This document shows, piece after piece, positions 42,270 through 50,601 of a stretch of DNA of 64,000 nt. How positions within the stretch are numbered: the first letter of the stretch is position 1; each line of letters starts with the position of its first letter. Made by a program: the position numbers and the translations under genes. Location: NCBI RefSeq assembly GCF_026342015.1, contig NZ_JAPENL010000001.1, positions 2,108,001 through 2,172,000 of the forward strand, read 5' to 3'. The stretch comes from Micromonospora lupini. Lineage in GTDB: Bacteria; Actinomycetota; Actinomycetes; Mycobacteriales; Micromonosporaceae. The notes beneath the pieces are model-generated. The model saw nothing but the letters and a program-made list of their open reading frames with translations, was not told the origin of the DNA and did not search any database.

Positions 42270-42905
42270 ATGTCCACGGTGAATCGAGTTGCCGGCGCGG
42301 TGCTGCTGGCGTGCGCCGGCGCGCTTGTGGCGTGCGGCAGCAGTCCCGACAAGGCGCCGGGCGCCCCGACCGGCACCGCGTCGCCGTCGGGCGCCGCGGC
42401 GAGCACGACCGCCGCGGCGGCGACGCCGAGCGCCGCGCCACCGGCGACCGACCCGCTGTTGTCCGGCAAGCGTGAGGTCTCGATGGTGCGGGTGCAGGGG
42501 TCCGGGAGCACGCTGGAACTCAGCGGCCGGCTCGAGGAGGGCGGCGACACAGGTGGCCGTGTCCTGTTCGTTCCGACGCCGATCGGCAACGGCCAGTACG
42601 TCATCAAGGCGTACGGCACGAAGGACGGGCACCCCGCCAACGACGATCCGTCCTGCTGGCAGGTCAACGGCCTGGACATCGAACCGGAGCTGACCATCGA
42701 GGCCGCCGTCTGCGACGAGGACAATCCGATCCAGCGGTTCACGATCACCCCCAAGGGCAAGGCGACGTACGCGATCGGCAGCGAGACCCGGTTCCTGCAG
42801 CACAAGGCGGGCAACGGCCTGATTCTCAAGGAGTTGGGCACTACCTCGCTGACCACGTTCCGGTTCGTCGACAAGGGCCCGGCCAACCGCGAGCCCCTCA
42901 ACTGA
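42270..42905 (+). CDS. Putative secreted lipoprotein
   Basis: A 211-residue protein with a lipoprotein signal ending LVAC (Cys22). An Ala/Ser/Thr/Pro-rich linker (about 23-63) leads to a beta-rich domain of about 145 residues (NGQYVIKAYG; DPSCWQVNG; QRFTITPKGKATYAIG) that resembles a small carbohydrate-binding trefoil, though I cannot name the family. The position between HAD and TetR genes gives no functional hint. It converges on the TetR gene. Confidence 0.78.
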   Translation: MSTVNRVAGAVLLACAGALVACGSSPDKAPGAPTGTASPSGAAASTTAAAATPSAAPPATDPLLSGKREVSMVRVQGSGSTLELSGRLEEGGDTGGRVLFVPTPIGNGQYVIKAYGTKDGHPANDDPSCWQVNGLDIEPELTIEAAVCDEDNPIQRFTITPKGKATYAIGSETRFLQHKAGNGLILKELGTTSLTTFRFVDKGPANREPLN

Positions 42906-42916
42906 GCCCGATGTGG

Positions 42917-43501
42917 TCACGGCCACCGCAGTAGCCGTCGTGCGATCAGCGCCTCCCGATCCTCCTGCCCCTCGGGTCGCAGTCGGCCACCCCGGGTGAG
43001 CATCACCACGCCGTGCAGCAGGCTCCAGCCCACCTCCGCGAGGGTGTCCGGGTCACGGCCCGCCGCCAGTGGGGTCAGCGCCGCCCGCAGCTCGGCGAAG
43101 ACCGCCCGCGGCGCGGCCGGCACGCCGTCGACGCCGAGGGCGAGGTCGGGGGTCAGCGCGAGCATCGCGTCATAGACCTCGGGATTCGTGTACGCGAAGT
43201 CGAGGTACGCGGTGGCGACCGCCGGCCAGACGCCCTCGGGGCTGTCGACGGCCCGACTGTGCGCCTGCGCGAGAGCGGCGGCCAGGTCGGCGAAGGCGCA
43301 CACGGCGACGGCGGCGAGCAACGCCTCCAGGTCCGCGAACTGCCGGTAGAGGTCGCCGACGTCGACCTCGGCTCGCTCGGCCAGCCGTCGGGTGGTCATC
43401 CCCGCCCAGCCCTCCGCCTCGGCCAGCTCTCGCGCGACCGTGACGATGAGGTCGCGCCGGTCCTGTTCAGTGGCCTTCTCTGCGGGTCCGGGCACGCCCA
43501 C
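42917..43501 (-). CDS. TetR-family transcriptional regulator
   Basis: About 194 residues. The N-terminal TetR helix-turn-helix is visible (DLIVTVARELAEAEGWAGMTTRRLAERAEVDVGDLYRQF). The ligand domain has the WHG-type pattern (VGWSLLHGVVMLTRGG). The start is uncertain among GTG 43519, 43501 and 43495. It is divergent from the ArsR-like regulator gene with 145 bp between. Target and ligand unknown. Confidence 0.88.
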   Translation of the reverse strand: MGVPGPAEKATEQDRRDLIVTVARELAEAEGWAGMTTRRLAERAEVDVGDLYRQFADLEALLAAVAVCAFADLAAALAQAHSRAVDSPEGVWPAVATAYLDFAYTNPEVYDAMLALTPDLALGVDGVPAAPRAVFAELRAALTPLAAGRDPDTLAEVGWSLLHGVVMLTRGGRLRPEGQEDREALIARRLLRWP

Positions 43502-43616
43502 GAGCGTAGAGGCGAACACGTGCCGTGGTCATCGGCTGACGGATTGGTGACTGGCACGGCACCCCCGGACAGCCTGCACACACCTTTCACATCCCGCACC
43601 ACGAAACCCCTTGCGC

Positions 43617-43640
43617 AATGGTCAAGAAACGTTGACCATT
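43617..43640. promoter_or_regulatory. Perfect inverted-repeat operator at the ArsR-like gene start
   Basis: AATGGTCAA (43617-43625) and TTGACCATT (43632-43640) are exact inverted repeats with a 6-nt spacer. They end 6 bp before the preferred ATG. A bound repressor would block both transcription and initiation of its own operon. Confidence 0.88.
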
Positions 43641-43646
43641 GCTCGC

Positions 43647-44186
43647 ATGCCTACCGACGATCTCCCCGAGACGGTCCACGTCACCACCGACGAGCAGCTA
43701 CGTGCCGTCTCCAATCTCACCCGTCACCGGATCATGGCCATGCTCCGCTTCGAGCCCGCGACGATCACGCAGATCGCCGAGCGGGTGGGCCTGGCGAAGG
43801 GAAGTTCCAGCTACCACGTACGCCTGCTGGAGCGGGCCGGCCTCATCACAGTGGTGCGGACGCGGAAGGTCCGGGGGGTCACCGAGCGGTACTACGCGAT
43901 GGCCGCGCGGTCGATCGTGCTGCCGGATCCGGGCGAGGGAGGGCCGGACATGCTGATGCGGCATGCGGTGGCCGACCTGGAGGCGGCGCCGGCGCAGAGC
44001 GAGCGACACGTACGGATGGCCCACCTGCGGCTCACCGAGGAGCAGTTCGCGGAGCTGGGGGCGCGGCTACAGGCACTCGCGGACGAGTACCGGGAGCTGT
44101 CGGATCCGTCGCTGCCCGACGCGTCACTCGTCTTCGCGCTGTTCCACCCGGCCCGGCGCCAGCAGGCCGAAGGAGACGTCAAGTGA
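43647..44186 (+). CDS. ArsR-like winged-helix repressor
   Basis: A 179-residue regulator with an HTH_20/ArsR-type domain (residues about 15-85; NLTRHRIMAMLRFEPATITQIAERVGLAKGSSSYHV is the recognition region). The C-terminal part is helical. ATG 43647 is chosen because the operator palindrome lies just upstream, which suggests a nearly leaderless transcript; a TTG at 43611 would run through the operator. The gene overlaps the MFS gene by 4 nt, so repressor and transporter are coupled. It probably autoregulates in response to the exported compound. Confidence 0.9.
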   Translation: MPTDDLPETVHVTTDEQLRAVSNLTRHRIMAMLRFEPATITQIAERVGLAKGSSSYHVRLLERAGLITVVRTRKVRGVTERYYAMAARSIVLPDPGEGGPDMLMRHAVADLEAAPAQSERHVRMAHLRLTEEQFAELGARLQALADEYRELSDPSLPDASLVFALFHPARRQQAEGDVK

Positions 44187-45463
44187 CCGCAGACCAACAG
44201 AAGTTGCCGACCGGGTTCGGACGACTGTGGACCGCGCAGACGGTCTCCTCACTCGGCGACGGGGTGTCGCGTGCCGCGTTGCCACTGCTCGCGTTGACGT
44301 TGACGCGGGATCCGATGGCGCTCGCCGTCGTCGCGGCCGCGGGGACGCTGCCGTGGCTGCTCTTCGGAGTGCTCGGCGGTGCGCTCGTGGACCGCTGGGA
44401 CCGTCGGCGCACGATGTGGATCACGGATGCCGCGCGTGCGGTGCTGCTCGGGATACCCGCGGCGGCGGCCCTGCTCGACGTGCTGAGCATTCCGCTGCTC
44501 GCGACCGTCGCCTTCCTGCTCGGCCTCGGCGGCCTCTTCTTCGACACGGCCGCCACTGCCTACCTGCCGGACCTGCTCGGCCGTCACCCCGCACTCCTGG
44601 AGCGCGCCAACTCCCGCCTGCGCGGCGCCCAGACCGCCATGTCCGGCTTCGCGGGGCCGCCCGCGGGCAGTGCCCTGCTCGCACTCGGACGGGCGGTGCC
44701 GCTGCTCGCCGACGCGGTGTCGTTCGCGCTCTCCGCACTGCTCGTACGGTCGCTGCCCGCCGTACCCCGGCCCGTGCCGCAGGTCCGTGAGTCGCTGCTG
44801 CGGCAGGCGCGGGCCGGCGCCTCGTACGTCTTCCGGGATCGGCTGCTGCTCGGCCTCGCGCTGCGTCCGGCGGTCGGGAACGTCGCCTTCCTCGCCGTGG
44901 AGACCGTCCTCGCCCTGTTCGCGCACGACCGCCTCGGCATCGACACCTACGGCTTCGGCCTGCTCCTCACCGCGGAGGCCACCGGCGGTCTGCTCGGCGC
45001 GGGAATCGCCTCTCAGCTCGGCCGACGACTCGGCACCGGCACCGCACTGACCTGCACAGCCGCCCTCGAAGGGCTCGCCATCCTCGGTCTGGCCGCCGCC
45101 CCGAACCCGTACGTCGCCGGTCTCGCGCTCGCCGTCTGCGGAGCGGGCATGGGCGCCACGATGGTGCTCGGCCCCTCCCTCCGACAGACGATCGTCCCCG
45201 CCCACCTGATGGGCCGGGTCGCCTCCACGTCCCGCATGCTCGCCATGTGCGCCGCCCCGCTCGGCGCCTTCCTCGGCGGCTGGCTGGCCACCGCCTACGA
45301 CGTACGCGCCCCGCTCTACGCCGCCGCGGGCCTTCTTCTCGCCATGACCGCCGTCACGGCGACCATGACCAGCAACCGTCGGGTCGAGGCGGCGCTCCGG
45401 CGGTCTTCCGAGCCGGAGAGTCCGGCGGAGGACAGCCACACCGACGTACTGACCTCTGTCTGA
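44183..45463 (+). CDS. MFS transporter, drug-efflux type
   Basis: A 426-residue major facilitator with 12 predicted helices. The cytoplasmic loop between helices 2 and 3 is GALVDRWDRRRTMWITDA, the MFS signature. The sequence is of the MFS_3/enterobactin-exporter-like class. It starts at GTG 44183 overlapping the regulator stop. Drug or metabolite efflux is inferred from the regulator-transporter arrangement. Confidence 0.93.
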   Translation: MTADQQKLPTGFGRLWTAQTVSSLGDGVSRAALPLLALTLTRDPMALAVVAAAGTLPWLLFGVLGGALVDRWDRRRTMWITDAARAVLLGIPAAAALLDVLSIPLLATVAFLLGLGGLFFDTAATAYLPDLLGRHPALLERANSRLRGAQTAMSGFAGPPAGSALLALGRAVPLLADAVSFALSALLVRSLPAVPRPVPQVRESLLRQARAGASYVFRDRLLLGLALRPAVGNVAFLAVETVLALFAHDRLGIDTYGFGLLLTAEATGGLLGAGIASQLGRRLGTGTALTCTAALEGLAILGLAAAPNPYVAGLALAVCGAGMGATMVLGPSLRQTIVPAHLMGRVASTSRMLAMCAAPLGAFLGGWLATAYDVRAPLYAAAGLLLAMTAVTATMTSNRRVEAALRRSSEPESPAEDSHTDVLTSV

Positions 45464-45511
45464 TCGACGCACCCACCCGCGCCGACCTCTCGACTGCCGG
45501 AAAGGCACCAG

Positions 45512-46279
45512 ATGCTCTACTCGACCGCACGCCTGAGCACCGACCGCCCCCGCCGCCACATCACGCAACTCGTCTCCCACCTGGGGCACGAGGCGTCCAC
45601 CGAACTCGACGAGGAACGCTTGTCCATCACGTTCGGTGGCGGCACCTGCCTGCTCGTGGCGTCGGCGACCCACTTCGACATGATCGTCAAAGGCGGCGGG
45701 GCTGACGCCGTCGCCGCGGTGGAGGACACCATCACCCGCCACCTGCTGCGATTCGTGACCGGGGACGAGCGCACCGTTGACTGGCGGCCCCTGGTGCGGC
45801 CCGCCACAAGCGACGACGACGGCGCGCTCCGCACCCTCGACCGTGCGGCGTGGACCGCCGGATCGGGGCTCCCCTCCACCCTGAGCGAGGAGCGAACGGC
45901 GTACTTCACGGAACGACGCAGGCCCGAAACCCACCTGGTCGCCGCTCTCGGCGGCCAGATCGTCGGCGCCGTGAGCACCCACCCGACGACCCCCTTCCCG
46001 GAAGGGGCTCACGTCTTCGGCCTGTGGAACCTGGTGGTGGCCGAGGAGGCCCGCCGCAGGAACATCGCCTCGGCCCTGCTCTCGGCCGCCGAACGCCGCG
46101 CCGGCGCACATGGCGCGAAGAAGGTGGGCCTGCGCGTCCTGGCGACCAACACCGGCGCGGTACGCCTCTACGAACGGCACGGTTACGCCGTCGAAGGCCG
46201 ACACGTCGACGAGTTCCTGATCGACGGCGCCTACGTCGACGACATCAGCATGGGCAAGCGCCTGACGCCGCTCTCCTGA
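45512..46279 (+). CDS. DUF2218-GNAT acetyltransferase fusion
   Basis: 255 residues in two parts. Residues 1-85 (LSTDRPRRHITQLVSHLGHEA ... FGGGTCLLVA ... VEDTITRHLLRF) match DUF2218, a domain of siderophore/iron-related proteins. Residues about 92-255 form a GNAT acetyltransferase with the acetyl-CoA loop EEARRRNIASALL and the ATNTGAVRLYERHGY end. The fusion is unusual. It lies 48 bp after the MFS gene and may be in the same operon. The substrate is unknown. Confidence 0.86.
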   Translation: MLYSTARLSTDRPRRHITQLVSHLGHEASTELDEERLSITFGGGTCLLVASATHFDMIVKGGGADAVAAVEDTITRHLLRFVTGDERTVDWRPLVRPATSDDDGALRTLDRAAWTAGSGLPSTLSEERTAYFTERRRPETHLVAALGGQIVGAVSTHPTTPFPEGAHVFGLWNLVVAEEARRRNIASALLSAAERRAGAHGAKKVGLRVLATNTGAVRLYERHGYAVEGRHVDEFLIDGAYVDDISMGKRLTPLS

Positions 46280-46413
46280 CGGACGTCGCCGCCGAAGCCC
46301 GCGCCCCGTAGCTGCCTCCGCGTGCCACAGCCGATCCCTCGCTCGTTAGGCGAGGAGATCACCACGACGGGAGGGCACGTGGCCGTTGGGCGGCACCCGC
46401 CCGTGGCGGGCCG

Positions 46414-47616
46414 ATGAGCGGGAAGCCTGGCGTGCCGCTGGTGCGCGGCGAGGCCAGCCTCCAGCGGGCCACCTTCCTGGAGCTCTTCCTCGACCTGGTC
46501 TTCGTCTTCGCCCTCACCCGGATCTCGGCACGGGTGATCGCCGACTTCACCGACGGCCAGCGCGGGGTGCTCGCGGGTCTCGGTCAGGCCCTCCTGCTGT
46601 TCCTGGCCCTGTGGGCAGTCTGGTCGCTCACCGTCTGGTCGACCAGTTGGCTGGACCCGGAGGCGCCGATAGTCCAGACCGTGATCGTCCTGACGATGAT
46701 CGGTGCCATGACGATGGCAGTCGCGGTGCCCGACGCCTTCGGCGCGCGGGCCGCCCTCTTCGCCATCACCTACGTGAGCCTCCAGATCGGCCGCGTGGTC
46801 TACTTCCACGTCGCCGGGCGCGGCCGACCGGATCCGCGCCAGACCCTCCGGGTCCTGCTCTGGTTCGGAGTGAGCGCGCCGCTCTGGATCATCGGCGGGC
46901 TGGCCGACGACGGCACGGTCCGCGGACCGCTGTGGACCATCGCCGTCCTGGTCGACTACACCGGGCTGTACCTCGGATGGCCGACCCCCCGCATCGGCGC
47001 ACAACGGATCGGCGGCCGGATGATCGCGGCCGAGCACCTGGCCGAGCGGTACCAGCAGTTCCTCCTCATCGCGATCGGGGAGGCGATCTTCGTGCTCGGG
47101 CTGGCGTTCAGCGGCAGCGGGTTCCACGCCGACCAGACGGGCGGCTACGTCCTGGCGCTGGCGACCACCGTGCTGCTGTGGCGGATCTACTTCCATGTCG
47201 CGGGCCGGGTGCAGGACGCCGCCGTCAGTCACTCCCACAACGCTCCCCGGCTCGCCACCGAGATGGCGTTCGCTCACCTGGTCATGATCGCGGGGATCGT
47301 GCTGACAGGCGTCGGCTTCGAACTGTTCATCGCCGAGCCACGCGGGCCCCTCCGGGCAGCCTGGCTCATCGCCATACTCGGCGGCCCCGTGCTCTTCCTC
47401 GCCGGACGGTCGGCCCTCGAATACCAGGTGTTCGCACGGGTCTCCCGCTCCCGGCTGGCGGGTCTGCTGGCCCTCGGTCTGCTGGTGCCGGTGACGATCC
47501 GCCTCGAACCGCTCAGCGCCGCGGCCGCAGCCGCCGTCGTGCTGGCTGCCGTCGCCGTCGGGGACGCGCGCCGCTCCCACGGCCGGCTGGCGGAGACACC
47601 CCGGCCCCCGTTCTAG
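46414..47616 (+). CDS. LtrA family membrane protein, second copy
   Basis: A 400-residue paralogue of the LtrA protein at 9982. It has ATFLELFLDLVFVFALTRIS and AEHLAERYQQFLLIAIGEA, with about ten helices. ATG 46414 is used; the RBS is weak and a GTG at 46432 is possible. The stop TAG at 47614 is in the same frame as the orphan coding remnant that follows. Confidence 0.9.
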   Translation: MSGKPGVPLVRGEASLQRATFLELFLDLVFVFALTRISARVIADFTDGQRGVLAGLGQALLLFLALWAVWSLTVWSTSWLDPEAPIVQTVIVLTMIGAMTMAVAVPDAFGARAALFAITYVSLQIGRVVYFHVAGRGRPDPRQTLRVLLWFGVSAPLWIIGGLADDGTVRGPLWTIAVLVDYTGLYLGWPTPRIGAQRIGGRMIAAEHLAERYQQFLLIAIGEAIFVLGLAFSGSGFHADQTGGYVLALATTVLLWRIYFHVAGRVQDAAVSHSHNAPRLATEMAFAHLVMIAGIVLTGVGFELFIAEPRGPLRAAWLIAILGGPVLFLAGRSALEYQVFARVSRSRLAGLLALGLLVPVTIRLEPLSAAAAAAVVLAAVAVGDARRSHGRLAETPRPPF

Positions 47617-47640
47617 CTCCGTCCGGCGGCTCAGCGAGGC

Positions 47641-47880
47641 GCGCTGCCCTACCGCTCGCTACAGGTCGGGCTGTCCGGCGAGGCTGTCGACCGGTACGTC
47701 GACGACTGGATCGTCGCGGTCAGCGACATCACCCCCACTGTTCACCGCATCCACGAACTGCTCGTCGTCAACGACGAACCAGCGGCGGCGGCGCTGCTCC
47801 CCGCCGAGGGGGTCTACCCACTGCCGGCGGGGATCGGCGCCCGGGTGGACGCCAGCCAGGACGCCGGCGCGGAGACCTGA
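47641..47880 (+). pseudogene. Startless C-terminal gene remnant
   Basis: An 80-codon open frame (ALPYRSLQVGLSGEAVDRYV and onward to a TGA at 47878) has protein-like composition, with alternating helices and an acidic tail, but no start codon or ribosome binding site. It is in frame with the LtrA stop 24 nt upstream. It probably represents the tail of a deleted gene. I do not recognise the family. Confidence 0.6.
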
Positions 47881-47918
47881 GCCGCATAGCTTCGATCTTG
47901 CCCCGCTACCCTGGCGTC

Positions 47919-48311
47919 ATGACGTTGGAGGCCGCGCCGAGGAGACGCCGGGCGAAGCGCGTCCTCGTGGCCGTCTCCGTCACGGTGGGTCTGCTGTCGT
48001 GCCTGTGGGTTCTGTGGTTCCTGTCGCTGCGGGCATTCGGCGACGAGGGAGCCCTGCCGCCGAAGTCGCGACTGCCCGAGGTGCCGGCCGGGGCGAGCGT
48101 CGTCGACGAAGGCACGGAGTGCGCCTCCGGTGGTTGCTGGCGGCAGATCACCGTGGCGCCCGCGGCCGGGCAGACCCCGGAGGACCTGGCACGCGAGATG
48201 GGCCTCACCGAGGAGCGGACGTTGCCTCCGAAAGTGTTCGACCCCGGGTCCGTCTACGTGGGGGCCCGCGTCGCCGAGGGCAAGCTGGTCGTGCACGTCG
48301 GCTACGAGTGA
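47919..48311 (+). CDS. Small membrane-anchored protein
   Basis: A 130-residue protein with a basic start (RRRRAKR), one transmembrane helix (VSVTVGLLSCLWVLWFLSL) and an extracellular part with two cysteines (TECASGGCWRQI). No family recognised. ATG 47919 fits the membrane topology. It converges on the next gene, 21 bp away. Confidence 0.75.
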   Translation: MTLEAAPRRRRAKRVLVAVSVTVGLLSCLWVLWFLSLRAFGDEGALPPKSRLPEVPAGASVVDEGTECASGGCWRQITVAPAAGQTPEDLAREMGLTEERTLPPKVFDPGSVYVGARVAEGKLVVHVGYE

Positions 48312-48332
48312 GAACCCGGGCTCCCGGAGGGC

Positions 48333-48800
48333 TCAGGGGTCGGACAGCGTCTTGATGCCGTGTTGCTCGAGCAACGCAGGCAGCGGGTCCGCGAGGCGCC
48401 GACGACGGGGGCGCCAGATGCGTCCCACTGTGGTCGGCGTGTTCGGTCCCGGCACGTCGTAGGGACCGCCTCGGGGGTAGACCGTCAGGGTGCTCCCCCA
48501 CAGCCCCGCATCCACCCAGCCCAGGCGCACGATCTCGGCCCAGGCGTACGAGCGTCCCAGGCCGCCGCTGCCACGGACCAGCAGCCCCACATCATCGGCG
48601 AGCACCGCGTTTCGCCGGGCGATGACGGCGACGATTATCGAAGCGGCGGCAGCCGCCAGAATGTTCCAGCCGAACAGGTCGAAGACCACCCCGACGACGA
48701 TCACCACGACCAGGACCGCGACGGGTATCGCGATGGCGGGCCAGGCCCGGGACTCGCCGAGGACACGCACCTCACCCACCGGCCGCACCGACTCACCCAC
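48333..48800 (-). CDS. PH-like membrane protein
   Basis: A 155-residue protein with two hydrophobic helices (IAIPVAVLVVVIVVGVV and LAAAAASIIVAVIA) followed by a small beta-rich domain (LLVRGSGGLGRSYAWAEIVRLGWV) like bacterial PH domains. Such proteins are common membrane-associated factors of unknown function. The C-terminus is basic (WRPRRRRLADP). It starts at ATG 48800. Confidence 0.78.
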   Translation of the reverse strand: MGESVRPVGEVRVLGESRAWPAIAIPVAVLVVVIVVGVVFDLFGWNILAAAAASIIVAVIARRNAVLADDVGLLVRGSGGLGRSYAWAEIVRLGWVDAGLWGSTLTVYPRGGPYDVPGPNTPTTVGRIWRPRRRRLADPLPALLEQHGIKTLSDP

Positions 48801-48884
48801 AGCCGTTCACGATAGTGAATGAGTCACACATTCTCGCCCCCGAGCTGGTGGGTGTCTGACGCGTACGTCGCGTCACATCGTTTG

Positions 48885-48902
48885 ACTTGAAGCGCTTGAA
48901 GT
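48885..48902. promoter_or_regulatory. Palindrome upstream of merR
   Basis: ACTTGAAGCGCTTGAAGT has symmetric outer ACTT/AAGT and inner AAGCGCTT, and it contains direct repeats of CTTGAAG. It lies 16 bp before the MerR start, a normal position for a MerR autoregulatory site. Confidence 0.75.
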
Positions 48903-48918
48903 TGGGGACGCTTCACCC

Positions 48919-49374
48919 ATGGCAGCGACGACGGCGGGGCGCACCGGATTTCCCCTGACCATCCAGGAGATGGCCCAGCGGTCGGGCTTCAGCGAACCAA
49001 CGCTGCGGTACTACGAGAAAGTCGGCCTGCTCGGCGTGGTGCCACGCGACGACAGCAGCGGCCACCGCCGCTACGACACAGGACTCGCCGAGCGCGTCGA
49101 CGCCCTGGCCTGCCTGCGATCGTCCGGGATGAGCGTGGCGGACATGCGCCGGTACCTGACGTTGCTCGCCGAGGGCGACCGCGAGGCGGCCGCCGCGCAG
49201 CGCGACCTGTTCGCCCGGCACGCCGAACGGCTCTCCGCCGAGATCGAGCGCCTCCGGGTACGCCAGGCGTACATGCGTGGCAAGGCGGACATGTGGGACG
49301 CCCGACACCGAGGTGACGCCGCTGCCGAGACCCGCGCGATCGAGCAGGTCGAGCGCGCTCTTCAGGATTTCTGA
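48919..49374 (+). CDS. MerR-family transcriptional regulator
   Basis: A 151-residue MerR regulator. The winged helix is LTIQEMAQRSGFSEPTLRYY, followed by EKVGLLGVVPRDDSSGHRRY and a dimerisation helix (LSAEIERLRVRQAYMRGKAD). It has no metal-binding cysteines at the C-terminus, so it is more likely to sense organic or electrophilic compounds. It lies 18 bp upstream of the reductase gene and probably controls it. Confidence 0.92.
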   Translation: MAATTAGRTGFPLTIQEMAQRSGFSEPTLRYYEKVGLLGVVPRDDSSGHRRYDTGLAERVDALACLRSSGMSVADMRRYLTLLAEGDREAAAAQRDLFARHAERLSAEIERLRVRQAYMRGKADMWDARHRGDAAAETRAIEQVERALQDF

Positions 49375-49392
49375 GAAACGGAGGAACAAATC

Positions 49393-50445
49393 ATGTCGAA
49401 CGACATTCAGCTCCGCGCCACCGACGACCCGCTCGTCCTGGTGACAGGTGCCACCGGGCACGTCGGCGGGTACTCCGTCGCACGACTGCTCGACGAGGGC
49501 TACCGGGTACGGGTGACAGTCCGCGAGCCGAGCCAGCAGGACGAGGTGCTCGACCGGGTCCGGCAGACCGGCGCCAACCCGGACGGCCGCGTCGAGTTCC
49601 GGAGCGCGGCCCTCTCCGCCGACGAGGGCTGGGCCGAGGCGGTCGGGGGGGCGCGGTACGTGCTGCACCACGCGTCGCCCTTCCCGTTCACCCCGCCCGA
49701 GAACGACGACGAGGTGATCCGCCCGGCCCGCGACGGAGCGCTGCGGGTCCTGCGGGCCGCCCGCGAGGCCGGGGCACGGCGGGTCGTGCTGACCTCGTCG
49801 TACGCCGCGGTGGGCTACACGGTGAAGCCCGACGGCCGGTACAGCGAGGCGGACTGGACGAACGTGGACGACGACATCCCGGCGTACCACCGGTCGAAGA
49901 CGCTCGCCGAGCGGGCCGCCTGGGACTACGTCCGGGACAACGGCGGGCTCGAGCTGAGCGTGGTCAACCCGACAGGCATCTTCGGGCCGCTGCTCGGCGC
50001 ACGGATGTCCGCGTCGACAGGGCTGGTGCAGGCGTTCCTTGAGGGCTCGATGCCTGTCGTACCCCGGATGTACTTCGGGGTTGTCGACGTCCGCGACGTC
50101 GTCGACCTGCACCTACGCGCGATGCTGCACCCGGCCGCCGCCGGCGAACGGTTCATCGGCGTCGGCGGCCCGTCGATCAGCTTCCTCGACATGGCGGGAA
50201 TGCTGGCGCGGCACCTGCCCAGCCTGGCCGACAAGGTGCCGGCCCGGGAACTCACCGCAGAGGAGGTCCGCGAGGCCGCGAAGACCGAGCCGGCGCTACG
50301 CGACGCGGCCGCCCTGCGGGGCCAGGTGCCGGTGATCAGCAACGACAAGGCGCGCAATGTCCTCGGCTGGCAGCCCCGTCCGGTGGAGACGACCATCACC
50401 GACACCGCCGACAGCCTGATCAAACTCGGCCTGATCACCGCCTGA
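49393..50445 (+). CDS. NAD(P)-dependent epimerase/dehydratase-like reductase
   Basis: A 350-residue extended SDR. The nucleotide motif VTGATGHVGGYSVARLL is at the start, and the catalytic Tyr-x-x-x-Lys is in YHRSKTLAE. The overall pattern resembles dihydroflavonol-4-reductase or aldehyde reductases (VVLTSSYAAVGY). It is probably induced through the adjacent MerR. Its substrate is unknown. Confidence 0.92.
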   Translation: MSNDIQLRATDDPLVLVTGATGHVGGYSVARLLDEGYRVRVTVREPSQQDEVLDRVRQTGANPDGRVEFRSAALSADEGWAEAVGGARYVLHHASPFPFTPPENDDEVIRPARDGALRVLRAAREAGARRVVLTSSYAAVGYTVKPDGRYSEADWTNVDDDIPAYHRSKTLAERAAWDYVRDNGGLELSVVNPTGIFGPLLGARMSASTGLVQAFLEGSMPVVPRMYFGVVDVRDVVDLHLRAMLHPAAAGERFIGVGGPSISFLDMAGMLARHLPSLADKVPARELTAEEVREAAKTEPALRDAAALRGQVPVISNDKARNVLGWQPRPVETTITDTADSLIKLGLITA

Positions 50446-50485
50446 CCGACGGTCCGCGCCCCCGCGGATCGCCCCGCTGTTGCCC

Positions 50486-50567
50486 GCAAGATCCGCGGAG
50501 TTTCGGTGATGTTGCTGCCTCCAGCGGCACTGAGGCAGCAACATCAGGAATATTGCGCGGATCTTGC
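50486..50567. repeat. Long imperfect palindrome, element B
   Basis: Two 36-nt arms (50486-50521 and 50532-50567) pair at 30 of 36 positions around a 10-nt loop. Outer GCAAGATCCGCG and inner TGATGTTGCTGCCTC are perfect; mismatches cluster in the middle. The left arm is homologous to element A (shared AAGATCCGC, AGTTTCGG and TGCTGC). It lies between the convergent reductase and glucosidase genes. Confidence 0.95.
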
Positions 50568-50601
50568 GGACCGGCGCGGACCAGCGCGGGCGCGCGACCC
50601 G

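Noticed and set aside
43500..48800. Horizontally acquired island
   Set aside because: Gene types are accessory, but there is no integrase, tRNA, flanking repeat or obvious base-composition break to support it.
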